Assembly: GCF_020410765.1 (NCBI RefSeq) | Contig: NZ_CP084541.1 | Span: forward strand, 3,724,501 to 3,788,500 | DNA: 64,000 bases | Source: Streptomyces marincola | GTDB taxonomy: Bacteria; Actinomycetota; Actinomycetes; Streptomycetales; Streptomycetaceae | Direction: 5' to 3' | Shown here: positions 47,973 to 56,316 of the stretch, piece by piece | How the letters are laid out: each line of letters starts with the position of its first letter | Numbering within the stretch: position 1 is the stretch's first letter | Made by a program: the position numbers and the translations under genes | Notes under the pieces: model-generated | Databases searched by the model: none | Seen by the model: only the letters and a program-made list of their open reading frames with translations | What the model was told of the DNA's origin: nothing

Positions 47973-50366
47973 TCACTCGGCGGGCGCGGGGTTGGGCGCG
48001 CCGAGCACCAGCTCGGAACGCCGGTCCCAGTACCGGTCGAGCACCGGGTCGTGGTATCCGCCGGACGTCTCAAGCTCGGCCAGACGGTCACGGTACTGGC
48101 TCGGGCTGTTCTCGCGGACGTCGGCGAGCGCTTCGGCGTCCTCGCGGCTGACCCCGGGGATGTTGCCGGACTCGGCCGCGGCCTGCGCGAACCAGTACCG
48201 CATGTCGCCGCCCTGGTCGAGGATCGTCTCGTAGCGGCGGTTCTCCATGATCTCTTCCTGGGTGGGCGGCGGTCCCACGTACTCGCCGACCACGGTCTCG
48301 GCGACACCGAGCACTTCGCCGGTGATCCCGGTGACGCTGCCCGCGGCCGGGATGAGGCCGATCGTGTCGTTGATGGCGGTGGCCAGCTCGAAGCCGGCCG
48401 CCCAGTTGCGCTGGACGGCGGTGCCCGCCTCATCGGTGGCGCGTTCCTCGTTGAACGGGTGGTTCTCGCGGGCCAGCGCGAACTCGCCGGCGTCGATCGC
48501 GCCGTGCAGGTCGGCCAGGTTGCCCATGTACTGGCCGATGTCCACGCTGTCGTCGTTGAACGCGTCGAGGGTGCGCTCGTACGCGTGCCGCTGCACGCCG
48601 CCGTAGAACTGGTCCTTGAGGTTCTGCTCCTGCCCCGCGACGAACTCGAAGTAGGCGGCGCGCTCCTCCTGGGTCAGCACGAAGCCCGGCACCTCATCGC
48701 CGAGCAGCGTCAGGGCCGTGTTCTCCTCGACGCCCTCCTGGCCGGTGTTGGCGAGGAAGTCCAGGTAGGCGAGGCCCGTGTCGAGGATCGCGCTGGTCAC
48801 GGCCTCGCGGGGCTGGGCTCCATCGCCGATCGCGGTGTCCGGGCCCACGACCTGGAGGACGTTGCGCGCCGCGTCGAGCTGGTTCCTGCTGGGCTCGCCG
48901 TCGGCGGGCGGCGTGGTCGCGGCGCCGATGAACGCGCCCGCCGCCTCGCCCTCGTCCGCGTTCCAGCGGAGCGTGACCAGCTTCTCCAGCAGCTCGGGGT
49001 CGGTCAGGGTGCGGGCCGCGGCCTCCGGGTTGGTGGACACCATCGTCAGCATGTCGGAGCCGCCGGTGAGCGAGGCGAGGTCGTCCACGTCGCGGATGTA
49101 GTTGCCGCTGCCCGAGATGGCCTGGGACGCGATCTCGCGGTCCCAGTGCTGGTAGTCCTCCTCGATGTGGATGGCGGCCGTGGCCACCTCCTCGCCGAAC
49201 ACGTCGCCGGGCCGCATCGACGCGTGGGACATCAGCTCGCCCAGGCCGTTGTACTGCGCGACGCGCTCGCGGACCTCGTCCTCCGACAGGTCGGGGTCGA
49301 GCAGGTCGTCGTCCATCATCGGCTTGATCGAGTCCGGCACCAGGGCCGCGTCCTCCGTCGGGTGCAGGCCGCCCCGGGCCGGGGACATCAGCGTGTTGAC
49401 GCCGTTGGCCACGGTCTCCCGCACGCCGTCGTAGGCCTCGCCCTCCAGGGCGCCGAGGGTGGCGAGGTCGTCCGCGCTCAGGGTGTCGTAGAAGCTGCGC
49501 AGGTAGGCGCGTTCCTGCGAGGTCAGCTCGCCGCCGTCGAGGCCGTTGACCAGGCGGTCGACGCCCGCGCTGTAGCGTTCCAGCTCCTCCGGGTCCGGGT
49601 TGTCCTCCTGAAGCAGCTCGTGCAGCTGCTCCGCCTCGTGCTCGGCCCGGCCGTCGGTGTGCCAGAACGGCACCGGCGAGTCGGAGACGTCGTAGCCGTA
49701 CTCGCTCAGCTGCCCCTCCTTCTGGTGCAGCATCGCGTAGTAGTCGTCCACGTCCTCGAACATCCGGTCGTACGCGCGCGAGGCGCTGTCGGCGGCGAGT
49801 TCGAGCCGGTAGTCGCGGATGTGGGACTTCAGGTCGTCCTTGGGGAACGTGGGCCGCGTGCCTGTGAACGTCTCCTCGTGGATCGTGTAGGAGAACAGGT
49901 CGTGCTCGCCGCCGCTCTGCTCGGCGAACCAGGACTCGAACGCGCTCCAGTCGTCCTGGGCCGCCGTGTTCTGCGTCTCCACCACCCAGTCGAGCCCCAT
50001 GGGCCCGGTGATCGCCTCGTCGTTGGACTCAAGCACCGCCTCGGCCTCGCCCGCGACCTGGTTCAGCACCGAGGAGATGTTCTCCAGGTTCTCCGCGCCC
50101 AGGTCCTCGTAGGTCTGCGTCAGGTGCTCGGAGGCGTCCGCGTAGATCGCGTTGCTGCCGCGCGTGCCCGCGCGCTCCTCAAGCGTGGAGGCGTAGGCCG
50201 CGACCCCGCCCGCGTCGTCGGCCTCTTCCGCGCCGTTCCGGAAGATTCCCGCGAGCGAATCGATCATTTCCAGATCGGTGTCGGAGGCGAATTCGCTTTC
50301 CAGCTCCCATGGATCGCAGCCCGCCTTGTCGATGACGTCCTGCTTGGTTATCGAAATGTCGGACAC
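47973..50366 (-). CDS. Large acidic ESX-associated protein, candidate secreted substrate
   Basis: 797 residues from GTG 50366 (GGAG site upstream). No signal peptide. The first 130 residues are helical (MSDISITKQDVIDKAGCDPW, EMIDSLAGIFRNGAEEADDA) and could act as a WXG/LXG-like targeting part. A long, mostly helical, acidic body follows, including SQERAYLRSFYDTLSADDLA and a hydrophobic GLIPAAGSVTGITGEVLGVA near residue 690. It resembles uncharacterised actinobacterial proteins linked to ESX loci (possibly the DUF6571 group, from memory). No toxin motif was recognised. The gene lies directly upstream of eccC. Confidence 0.65.
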   Translation of the reverse strand: MSDISITKQDVIDKAGCDPWELESEFASDTDLEMIDSLAGIFRNGAEEADDAGGVAAYASTLEERAGTRGSNAIYADASEHLTQTYEDLGAENLENISSVLNQVAGEAEAVLESNDEAITGPMGLDWVVETQNTAAQDDWSAFESWFAEQSGGEHDLFSYTIHEETFTGTRPTFPKDDLKSHIRDYRLELAADSASRAYDRMFEDVDDYYAMLHQKEGQLSEYGYDVSDSPVPFWHTDGRAEHEAEQLHELLQEDNPDPEELERYSAGVDRLVNGLDGGELTSQERAYLRSFYDTLSADDLATLGALEGEAYDGVRETVANGVNTLMSPARGGLHPTEDAALVPDSIKPMMDDDLLDPDLSEDEVRERVAQYNGLGELMSHASMRPGDVFGEEVATAAIHIEEDYQHWDREIASQAISGSGNYIRDVDDLASLTGGSDMLTMVSTNPEAAARTLTDPELLEKLVTLRWNADEGEAAGAFIGAATTPPADGEPSRNQLDAARNVLQVVGPDTAIGDGAQPREAVTSAILDTGLAYLDFLANTGQEGVEENTALTLLGDEVPGFVLTQEERAAYFEFVAGQEQNLKDQFYGGVQRHAYERTLDAFNDDSVDIGQYMGNLADLHGAIDAGEFALARENHPFNEERATDEAGTAVQRNWAAGFELATAINDTIGLIPAAGSVTGITGEVLGVAETVVGEYVGPPPTQEEIMENRRYETILDQGGDMRYWFAQAAAESGNIPGVSREDAEALADVRENSPSQYRDRLAELETSGGYHDPVLDRYWDRRSELVLGAPNPAPAE

Positions 50367-50450
50367 GATGGGGCTCCGGAAGGGCAGGGGCGCGAAAGAG
50401 CGGCAGTGACGGGTAAGTTGAGTGGGCCGGAATGGCCACGGTCGGTTCGT

Positions 50451-50798
50451 TCAGATGCGGTCGGCGATCCCCTGCCCGACGTCGCCGAGCGAGGCGGCGC
50501 CGAGCACGTAACCGGCGTCCGCGTCGGTCTCGTCACCGATGTTGGCCGCGGTGACCGCGCCGGTCGCGATCTCGCCGCGGGTGTCCTGCACGCGCTGCGC
50601 GGCCCGGGAGCGCTCCCCGGCGGCCGAGCCGAGCGCCGAGCTGAAGCTCGCCGCCTGCGCGCCGCCGAAGTGCGTCGAGGCGGGGGAGGCGTTGCCGACG
50701 CGGCGGGCCAGGCTGCCCGCCACCTCGGCCGACTCGTCGTGGTGCACCGCGCTGACGCGGAACTCCTCGGGCAGGTACTCCGTCGAGTCGTCCGACAT
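50451..50798 (-). CDS. Small ESX-associated protein (EspC/DUF2580-like)
   Basis: 115 residues from ATG 50798, with an AAGGAGGGCC ribosome-binding site. It is predicted helical: SAEVAGSLARRVGNA, then FSSALGSAAGERSRAAQRVQ. It carries no WXG motif. The size, composition and position between candidate substrates fit the ESX secretion-associated EspC-type family, whose members may form export-related filaments or chaperone partners. Its likely partner is the 797-residue protein encoded 84 bp downstream. The family call is tentative. Confidence 0.6.
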   Translation of the reverse strand: MSDDSTEYLPEEFRVSAVHHDESAEVAGSLARRVGNASPASTHFGGAQAASFSSALGSAAGERSRAAQRVQDTRGEIATGAVTAANIGDETDADAGYVLGAASLGDVGQGIADRI

Positions 50799-50866
50799 CA
50801 GGCCCTCCTTCGCTGTTCTTCGTGTTCTGCCGACGGCGGCTCGCCGTTGTGTGCTGCTCCCACCGT

Positions 50867-50915
50867 GCCACCGCGGCGGCCGGGCCGGTGCGCTCGGCCC
50901 GGCCGCCGCGGTGGC
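50867..50915 (-). terminator. Strong hairpin terminator within the ESX locus
   Basis: A perfect 20-bp GC-rich stem (50867-50886 with 50896-50915) with a 9-nt loop, 54 bp beyond the stop of the Gly-rich substrate gene at 50969. There is no T run, which is usual in streptomycetes. It divides the substrate genes (50969-53581) from the downstream secretion-machinery operon. Confidence 0.75.
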
Positions 50916-50968
50916 GGCCCGCTCACCGGCGGGGGTGGATGCCCCCGTGGCACCCACGCCCGCCGGAG

Positions 50969-52369
50969 TCACCCACCGAGCACGCCGGGCCCCGCCTTGC
51001 GGCCCGAGGCCCACACGCGCGGGTCCTCGGTCAGCTCGGTCGGCTTGCCCTGGCGACCGCGTTCATCGGCCCGGCCCCTGGGTCGCGCCGCCCCCGGCGC
51101 GGGCGCAGGGGCGCCCGCGAGGCGGGCCGCCGCGTCGCGCGGGCGCGGCTTGACGCCGCCGGGCACCTCGGCCGTCGCGGGCCTGCGGGCGCCCGCCGCG
51201 GCGCGGCCCGCGCCGGGCGCGCCGGCGCGCGAGGCCGCCGCGCCGGGCGGCGGCGTGTACGGCCGTCCGCCCTGCGCGGCCTCGTGCATCGCGAACCGGC
51301 CCGCGACCGCGGCCCGCGCCGCGAGGTTGCGCGTCGCCTGCTGCACGACCTGGCCGCGCGCGGGGCCCGTGTGCCCGACGCTCGGCGGCATCGTCCCGCC
51401 GTAGAGACCGGCGAGTCCCGCCGCCGTCCCGCCCACGCCGACGGCCGCCACGGCGCCGCCCCCGCCGCCGCCGAAGCCGGTCACCATCGCCCCCGGGCCC
51501 GTGCCGAGCCCGGACAGCCGCGTCGCGTACTCGGTGACCGCGCCGAACGGCTGCCCGGTGACCGGGTCGATCCAGCGGCCCGTCACGGTGTCGAACTCCC
51601 GGCCGGTGGCCGGGTCGACGAGGAAGCCGGTGTTCGGGCTCTGCACCCAGCCGGCGAAGTCGCCGTGCTCGGGCCCGAGGACGCGCGAGTGCGGGTAGTC
51701 GCCGACCCCGACGTGCGAGCCGTTGGCCACGTGCACCAGCTCGCCGGAACCGCCGTACCCCGCGGCCCCCGCGCCGCCGAACGCCGCCGAACCGCCGCCC
51801 CCCGCGCCCCCGCCGCCGACGCCGCCACCACCGCCACCGACGGGGCCGCCGCCCGAGCCACCGCCACCGCCGCCGCCTGGCGCCACGGGCACATCGCCGC
51901 CCGTCACCCGCGCGATGGCGTCCCCGAGGTGGGCCCGAACCTTCTCGGCCTCCTTGACCAGCCGCTGCCGTTCCTCGAACTGCACCTGCGCCGCGTGCAC
52001 CGCGCCCGCCCCGACGTCGGGCCCCCCGGGCGACTCGGACGCCGCGTTGAACTCGACCTCAAGCGCCAGCGCGCGCTCCGTCGCGCGCGCCGAGGCGTCA
52101 CCCGCCGAGTTCAGCTGCTCGGCGATCACTTGGGCGACGGCGCCCGCGCCGCCGGCCCACGACGCGGCGCCCTCGATGCGGTCGGCCAGTTCGAGCAGCC
52201 CGACGCCCGGCTGCCCCGCCGCCTCCGACGCGGTGCCCGAGAGCCGGTCGCCCTCGGACGTGCCCGCGCCGGCCAGCGCGATCCACGCGCCGGCCGCGGC
52301 GTAGATGCGGATGTGCGCGGCGCTGTACACGTCGTCGACGATGCTGTGGAAATCCGCGGAAGTCGACAT
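50969..52369 (-). CDS. Gly-rich ESX substrate candidate with WXG-like N-terminus
   Basis: 466 residues from ATG 52369, one base after the preceding stop. Residues 1-165 are helical (MSTSADFHSIVDDVYSAAHI, RIYAAAGAWIALAGAG, QVQFEERQRLVKEAEKVRAH). A Gly-rich linker follows (residues 170-205), then HGDFAGWVQSPNTGFLVDPA with the short repeats VDPATGREFD, TVTGRWIDPVTG and QPFGAVTEYA. The C-terminus is Ala/Pro/Arg-rich and ends DPRVWASGRKAGPGVLGG. The plan resembles PPE-like or DUF-type large ESX substrates with an N-terminal helical hairpin. Not a known enzyme. Confidence 0.65.
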   Translation of the reverse strand: MSTSADFHSIVDDVYSAAHIRIYAAAGAWIALAGAGTSEGDRLSGTASEAAGQPGVGLLELADRIEGAASWAGGAGAVAQVIAEQLNSAGDASARATERALALEVEFNAASESPGGPDVGAGAVHAAQVQFEERQRLVKEAEKVRAHLGDAIARVTGGDVPVAPGGGGGGGSGGGPVGGGGGGVGGGGAGGGGSAAFGGAGAAGYGGSGELVHVANGSHVGVGDYPHSRVLGPEHGDFAGWVQSPNTGFLVDPATGREFDTVTGRWIDPVTGQPFGAVTEYATRLSGLGTGPGAMVTGFGGGGGGAVAAVGVGGTAAGLAGLYGGTMPPSVGHTGPARGQVVQQATRNLAARAAVAGRFAMHEAAQGGRPYTPPPGAAASRAGAPGAGRAAAGARRPATAEVPGGVKPRPRDAAARLAGAPAPAPGAARPRGRADERGRQGKPTELTEDPRVWASGRKAGPGVLGG

Positions 52370-52370
52370 G

Positions 52371-52754
52371 TCACTGCACCTCGTAGTACGAGCCGCCGCC
52401 ACCGCCGGTGGAGTTCAGGAAGTTGTTCATGTAGGTCACGGGGTCTTCCACGCCGTGCAGCGTCGACCGCGCGGCCTCGTCCGTCTCGTCCGCGAGCCGC
52501 GCGGTCTCGGCCGCGCTCTCGCTGATGTCCTGCACCGAGATGCCGGCCCGTTCCAGCTCGGTGAGCATGGCGGAGGCGGCCGATGCGAGGGCCGCTTCCG
52601 CCGCCGCGCCGTTCGGCGCGGTGCCGAACAGGCCCTGGGCCGACGCGATGTCGATGAACTTCGCCCGCATCGCGGCGAGCCGGTCACTCTCCCCGGTGCC
52701 GGCCTCCACGTCGCGCGCGGCGTCCGGGTTGAGTTCCAGGTCCCCGTCACTCAT
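52371..52754 (-). CDS. WXG100-like helical partner protein
   Basis: 127 residues, almost wholly helical and acidic, starting MSDGDLELNPDAARDVEAGT and containing AAAEAALASAASAMLTELER. The middle lacks a clear W-x-G. It ends in a Gly-rich flexible tail (NSTGGGGGSYYEVQ). Position immediately upstream of the 466-residue substrate gene, with a 1-bp gap, suggests the two proteins form a heterodimer for export, as PE/PPE pairs do. Confidence 0.65.
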   Translation of the reverse strand: MSDGDLELNPDAARDVEAGTGESDRLAAMRAKFIDIASAQGLFGTAPNGAAAEAALASAASAMLTELERAGISVQDISESAAETARLADETDEAARSTLHGVEDPVTYMNNFLNSTGGGGGSYYEVQ

Positions 52755-52846
52755 CCCGTGTCCTCCCCTTCCTCTTCCCTCTCACGCCGGTGCCCGCGCC
52801 CCGTCGCGCGCGGCTCGCCCGCGCGCGGGTGCGGGCGCGGCGGTGG

Positions 52847-53158
52847 TCAGCGACCGCCGCCGGACGCCGCGTTCACCATGGCCCGGCCGCCCTCGTTGCC
52901 GATCAGCTGAACGTCGCGCATCGCGCGGTTCTGCGAGGTCACGCTGTCGTCGTAGCCGGTGGCCTCGCGGCGGAACTGCTCGTCGCGCTCGTTCAGCACC
53001 TCACCGATCGAGGCGTCCACGAGCCCCTGCTCGATCAGGCCCATCAGCTGGGAGTGCACGCCGTCCCAGATCTCCGTGTACTGCTCCTGCTGGCCGGTGG
53101 TCTGCGACTGGATGCCGTCCAGCGCCTCGTTGCCGAACCGGATCGTGTCACCGCTCAT
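52847..53158 (-). CDS. WXG100 family protein (EsxA/EsxB-like)
   Basis: 103 residues, the usual WXG100 length, predicted helix-turn-helix hairpin with the motif YTEIWDGVHSQ (Trp31-Asp32-Gly33). The C-terminal half has EVLNERDEQFRREATGYDDS. It should pair with the 115-residue protein encoded just upstream and be exported by EccC. The GC-rich tail AASGGGR is flexible. Such pairs head the ESX operons of streptomycetes, where they influence development. Confidence 0.88.
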   Translation of the reverse strand: MSGDTIRFGNEALDGIQSQTTGQQEQYTEIWDGVHSQLMGLIEQGLVDASIGEVLNERDEQFRREATGYDDSVTSQNRAMRDVQLIGNEGGRAMVNAASGGGR

Positions 53159-53233
53159 CGTCCTGCCCCTTCCTTCGCCTGTGCCCTTGCCGAATGCCGC
53201 TGTCGCGCGTGTCGCCCGCCGTGCCCGGCGGGC

Positions 53234-53581
53234 TCAGATGCGGGCGGCGATACTCGAATCGGGCACAGGGCCCTGGTGCACATCGGCGTTGTTCAGCACG
53301 TTCTGCGCGTCGAGGTCGGTCTCCCGGCCGGTCGTCGCCGTCAGCCCCAGGTCGCGCGACAGCCCGTCGAGCGCCTCGGCGAGCGCCTGTCCCGCGCGCC
53401 CCAGGTCCTCGTAGTTCTCCACGGCGCGGGCCGTGCCGGAACCGGTGTAGGCCGTGCCGACACTGGCGCTGTGGCCGCCGATGCCCTGCGCGACGGCCTC
53501 CATGTCGGTGTACGCCTGGTTGATGATGGCCTGCACCCGGTCGACTTCCTCGGGTGAGAGCTTGACCTCATCACTGCTCAT
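53234..53581 (-). CDS. WXG100-like protein with variant turn (YTG in place of WXG)
   Basis: 115 residues. The helical hairpin has its turn at SVGTAYTGSGTARAVENYED, where Tyr45-Thr46-Gly47 takes the place of W-x-G. The N-terminus is MSSDEVKLSPEEVDRVQAII. Together with the downstream WXG100 gene (75-bp gap) it probably makes the heterodimeric substrate. It is the first gene of the ESX locus on the minus strand, so the promoter should lie in 53582-53700. Confidence 0.85.
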   Translation of the reverse strand: MSSDEVKLSPEEVDRVQAIINQAYTDMEAVAQGIGGHSASVGTAYTGSGTARAVENYEDLGRAGQALAEALDGLSRDLGLTATTGRETDLDAQNVLNNADVHQGPVPDSSIAARI

Positions 53582-53986
53582 CGCTGTCCTTCTTCCGCTC
53601 CGTCAGGTGTGCCCGGGCCTGCTCGCGGCGCCCCGGCGGGTGTTTTCATACTGACCGTGCACGTCCGGCATGGCCAGGGAGGGGCTTCCACCAGCCTGTC
53701 GCAGAATCGTCACAGTCGGCCCTCACGCCGGTAACAGGGCGGTGACCTGCGTAAACGCCGCTCGTGGCGACCGCTGGGCGGGGCAGTCGGACCGCGCGCG
53801 GCGCCGCGGCGTTCAACTGCGGCCCACGCTGTGCGGTGCCGCCGCCCGCTTCCCGCCCGCCTCGGCCCGTGTCCGGCCCGCTGACCCACGGGATCATGCA
53901 CGAAAGCGCAGGCCGCGGGCGTTCGACTGCCGCGAGTCCGCGGTCGAACGCCCGCGGCCCCGCGGCGGTCTCGAAAGCCCTCGGGA
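53582..53986. other. Gene-free region between lipoprotein and esx genes
   Basis: About 400 bp with no supported gene. It holds a 17-bp-stem hairpin (53911-53959) that contains a full match to the StrR-type binding consensus, a left half-site GTTCAACTG at 53811-53819, and AT-richer sequence around 53641-53655 close to the first esx gene, where a promoter would be expected. No clear -35/-10 pair was fixed. Confidence 0.5.
53911..53959 (-). terminator. Hairpin downstream of the lipoprotein gene; contains a StrR-type site
   Basis: Perfect 17-bp arms (53911-53927 and 53943-53959) around a 15-nt centre, 28 bp past the lipoprotein stop, so it can act as its terminator. Within it GTTCGACTG (53921-53929), an 11-bp spacer and CGGTCGAAC (53941-53949) match the published StrR-family consensus GTTCRACTG-N11-CRGTYGAAC in every position. 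Which function, if either, is real cannot be decided from sequence. Confidence 0.6.
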
Positions 53987-55066
53987 TCAACCGGCCTCGG
54001 GCGTGTACCAGTACAGCGGTTCGCCGCCGTTCGGCGCGAACGTGATGCTGGCGGGCGTGTCACCCTCCTGCACCAGGAAGACCGAGCACTGGGTCACCGT
54101 TCCGCCCGGCGCCACCATCTCGTCCGGCACGCGGTCCCTGCACTGCTCGACCTCGCGGCCGTAGACGTCGATCAGCGTCACCTTCTGCGCCTGCTGACCG
54201 CTCGCGGTGCGCATCGTGACCGAGTCCTGCATGGACGGGTACAACTCGATGTCCGGGTGGTCGTTCTGGTACTCGACGCTGACGAAGTACGGCACCTGGC
54301 CCTCGGTGTCGACGTCCCAGTCGGCCAGGTCCTCGGGCGCGCCCTGGACGACGCCGGCCGGGGTGACGTTCAGCGGGATCTCCTGCTCGTCGTTGTCCAG
54401 CCACGTGGTGGCGGCGGCCTCACCGGCGGGCAGGGCGGCGTCCTCGCCGCCCTCGGCACCCTCGACGGACCACACGAGGGGCGCGGCGCCGTCGTCCACG
54501 TAGGACACGGCGGTGGGTTGCATGTGCGGCGGCAGCATGTGGATCTGGCAGACCTCGGCGGACTGGCCCGCGGCGAGCCGCTCGGGGGCCTCGGCGTCGC
54601 AGGCCGCGGGCAGCGGGGACTCGCCCGAGGAGGAGAAGCCGCCCATGATGGAGATGCGTTCGCCGGTCCAGCCGCCGGCGTCGACGACCGAGAAGCCGTC
54701 GAGGTCGCCGTCGCTGAGGGCGGAGTCCGACGCGGTGTACTCGACGGTCAGGTAGTAGGGGACGAAGCCCTCCATCTCGTCGTCGAGCCGGATGTTCTCC
54801 AGGTCGGACGCGTCGCCCCTGGCCAGGCTCACGGGGGTGATGTCCACGGCGTTCGCCTGGTCGTCGACCGTCCACGTGCTCTGCCCGGCGGCCGTGTCCA
54901 GCGTCAGGGCGGTGGGTTCGGCGCCCGAGCCGCCCTCGTCCGCGCCGCTCGACTCGGCGCTCTCCGCGCCCTCCGTGCCGCCGTCGCCGCCGTCGTCCCC
55001 GCAGCCGGAGAGCAGCAGCAGCGCCCCCGCGCCCATCACTCCGACGAATTTCCTGGGTATGCGCAT
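53987..55066 (-). CDS. Lipoprotein with internally duplicated extracellular domain
   Basis: 359 residues from ATG 55066, chosen because GGAG lies five bases upstream; a GTG one codon earlier is too close to it. The signal peptide ends in the lipobox LLLLSGC, followed by a Gly/Asp/Ser-rich linker. The mature part seems to be two related beta-rich units: one with SARGDASDLENIRLDDEME-like spacing and FVPYYLTVEYTASDS, the other with QGAPEDLADWDVDTEG and VPYFVSVEYQNDHPD. Both contain a pair of Cys. It could be a cell-surface factor linked to the ESX locus. The family is unnamed to me. Confidence 0.75.
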   Translation of the reverse strand: MRIPRKFVGVMGAGALLLLSGCGDDGGDGGTEGAESAESSGADEGGSGAEPTALTLDTAAGQSTWTVDDQANAVDITPVSLARGDASDLENIRLDDEMEGFVPYYLTVEYTASDSALSDGDLDGFSVVDAGGWTGERISIMGGFSSSGESPLPAACDAEAPERLAAGQSAEVCQIHMLPPHMQPTAVSYVDDGAAPLVWSVEGAEGGEDAALPAGEAAATTWLDNDEQEIPLNVTPAGVVQGAPEDLADWDVDTEGQVPYFVSVEYQNDHPDIELYPSMQDSVTMRTASGQQAQKVTLIDVYGREVEQCRDRVPDEMVAPGGTVTQCSVFLVQEGDTPASITFAPNGGEPLYWYTPEAG

Positions 55067-55446
55067 CACAACTCCGGTGGCAGCAATTCGTTCGCGCCTG
55101 GATGGCCGCGAAGGTATTTCGAGAACGACGGCCCGACGAGCCGCGCCCGTTCGTGTGCGGGCGCCCTGCCATCGGGAATGGGAGCAGCTTAGTCATGGCA
55201 TGCCAGTGCAAAGCAACCGGCCGCGGGCGCGGGGGGCGCGGCAGCGTTCCTGGCGGAGGTGGAGCGGGCGGCGGCGGCACCCATTGACGGCCGTCCACGC
55301 CGCTGTCATGGTCTAGACCTGAAGGGGCCCGACCTCACAGGCCCTGCCGGGACCCGGCCGCGAGGACCCGCGCGGTCCGGCCGTCCCATGGTTCTTCTCC
55401 CGTTCGGCACCACTCGGTAACCAACGGCATGAAGGGGAAAACTCCC
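55067..55446. other. Divergent region between lipoprotein and chitinase genes
   Basis: About 380 bp containing the chitinase promoter with its DasR-like site (listed separately) and, near 55067-55200, the probable promoter of the lipoprotein gene. No additional gene is supported. Confidence 0.55.
55283..55321 (+). promoter_or_regulatory. Chitinase promoter with DasR-responsive element (dre-like)
   Basis: TTGACG (55283-55288), a 17-bp spacer and CATGGT (55306-55311) form a promoter-like pair. The -10 overlaps CATGGTCTAGACCTGA (55306-55321), whose core TGGTCTAGACC matches the DasR site consensus (ACTGGTCTAGACCACT) and the repeats known from Streptomyces chitinase promoters. DasR is a GntR-family repressor released by glucosamine-6-phosphate. 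Overlap with the -10 fits repression. The gene it precedes is a chitinase. Confidence 0.75.
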
Positions 55447-56202
55447 GTGACCATCACCCCCACCGTGCGCCGCCGGCTCTCGGCGTGGCGCGCCGCCGCG
55501 GCGCTGGCCCTCGTCGCGATATTCCTCGGGCTGCCGGCCGCCCCGGCCGGCGCCGCCGAGGAACGGGCCGCCGCCCCGAACGCGGCGTTCGTCGTCAGCG
55601 AGGCCCAGTTCAACCAGATGTTCCCGAACCGCAACAGCTTCTACACGTACAACGGGCTGATCCAGGCGCTCAGCTCCTACCCGGCGTTCGCCAACACCGG
55701 CAGCGACACGGTCCGCAGGCAGGAGGCCGCCGCGTTCCTCGCCAACGTGCACCACGAAACCGGCGGACTCGTGCACATCGTCGAGCAGAATCAGGCCAAC
55801 TACCCGCACTACTGCGACTGGAGCCAGCCGTACGGCTGCCCCGCGGGCCAGTCCGCGTACTACGGCCGCGGGCCGATCCAGCTCAGCTGGAACTTCAACT
55901 ACAAGGCCGCGGGCGACGCCCTCGGCATGGACCTGCTGAACAACCCGTGGCGGGTCGAGCGCGAGCCCGCGGTCGCCTGGCGCACGGGCCTGTGGTACTG
56001 GAACACCCAGAGCGGACCCGGCTGGATGACCGCGCACAACGCCATGGTGAACCAGGCCGGCTTCGGCCACACCATCCGCGCGATCAACGGCGCCCTTGAG
56101 TGCGACGGCCGCAACCCCGCCACCGTGCAGAGCCGGGTGAGCAGGTACCAGCAGTTCACGCAGATCCTCGGCGTGAGCCCCGGCGGCAACCTGTACTGCT
56201 GA
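55447..56202 (+). CDS. Secreted GH19 chitinase
   Basis: 251 residues from GTG 55447, preceded at good distance by AAGGGG; the ATG at 55429 has no such site. A signal peptide (RRRLSAWRAAAALALVAIFL to PAGAAEE) precedes the GH19 domain. Catalytic residues are visible: Glu104 in VHHETGGLV and Glu113 in HIVEQNQAN, nine residues apart as in Streptomyces ChiG. Also conserved are YYGRGPIQLSWNFNY and the C-terminal disulfide region. No chitin-binding domain is present, so it is the single-domain type. It hydrolyses chitin with inversion and is antifungal in several species. Confidence 0.95.
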   Translation: MTITPTVRRRLSAWRAAAALALVAIFLGLPAAPAGAAEERAAAPNAAFVVSEAQFNQMFPNRNSFYTYNGLIQALSSYPAFANTGSDTVRRQEAAAFLANVHHETGGLVHIVEQNQANYPHYCDWSQPYGCPAGQSAYYGRGPIQLSWNFNYKAAGDALGMDLLNNPWRVEREPAVAWRTGLWYWNTQSGPGWMTAHNAMVNQAGFGHTIRAINGALECDGRNPATVQSRVSRYQQFTQILGVSPGGNLYC

Positions 56203-56316
56203 TCCGGCCGGTACCGCCGCGCCGCACGAACCGGATTGAACCCCGCACGACCCGCACCGCGCCCGGGCCCGGAAACGGGCCGGGCGCGGCCGGCTCCATG
56301 CTGATGGAGTGCCGGT

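Noticed and set aside
43990..48234. 1414-codon open frame on the plus strand across eccC
   Set aside because: It is the antisense shadow of eccC. High GC keeps antisense frames open, and its product is Arg/His/Gln-rich with no fold or motif.
48051..51404. 1117-codon plus-strand open frame over the ESX substrate genes
   Set aside because: Antisense shadow. The minus-strand genes have good ribosome-binding sites and family features; this frame has neither.
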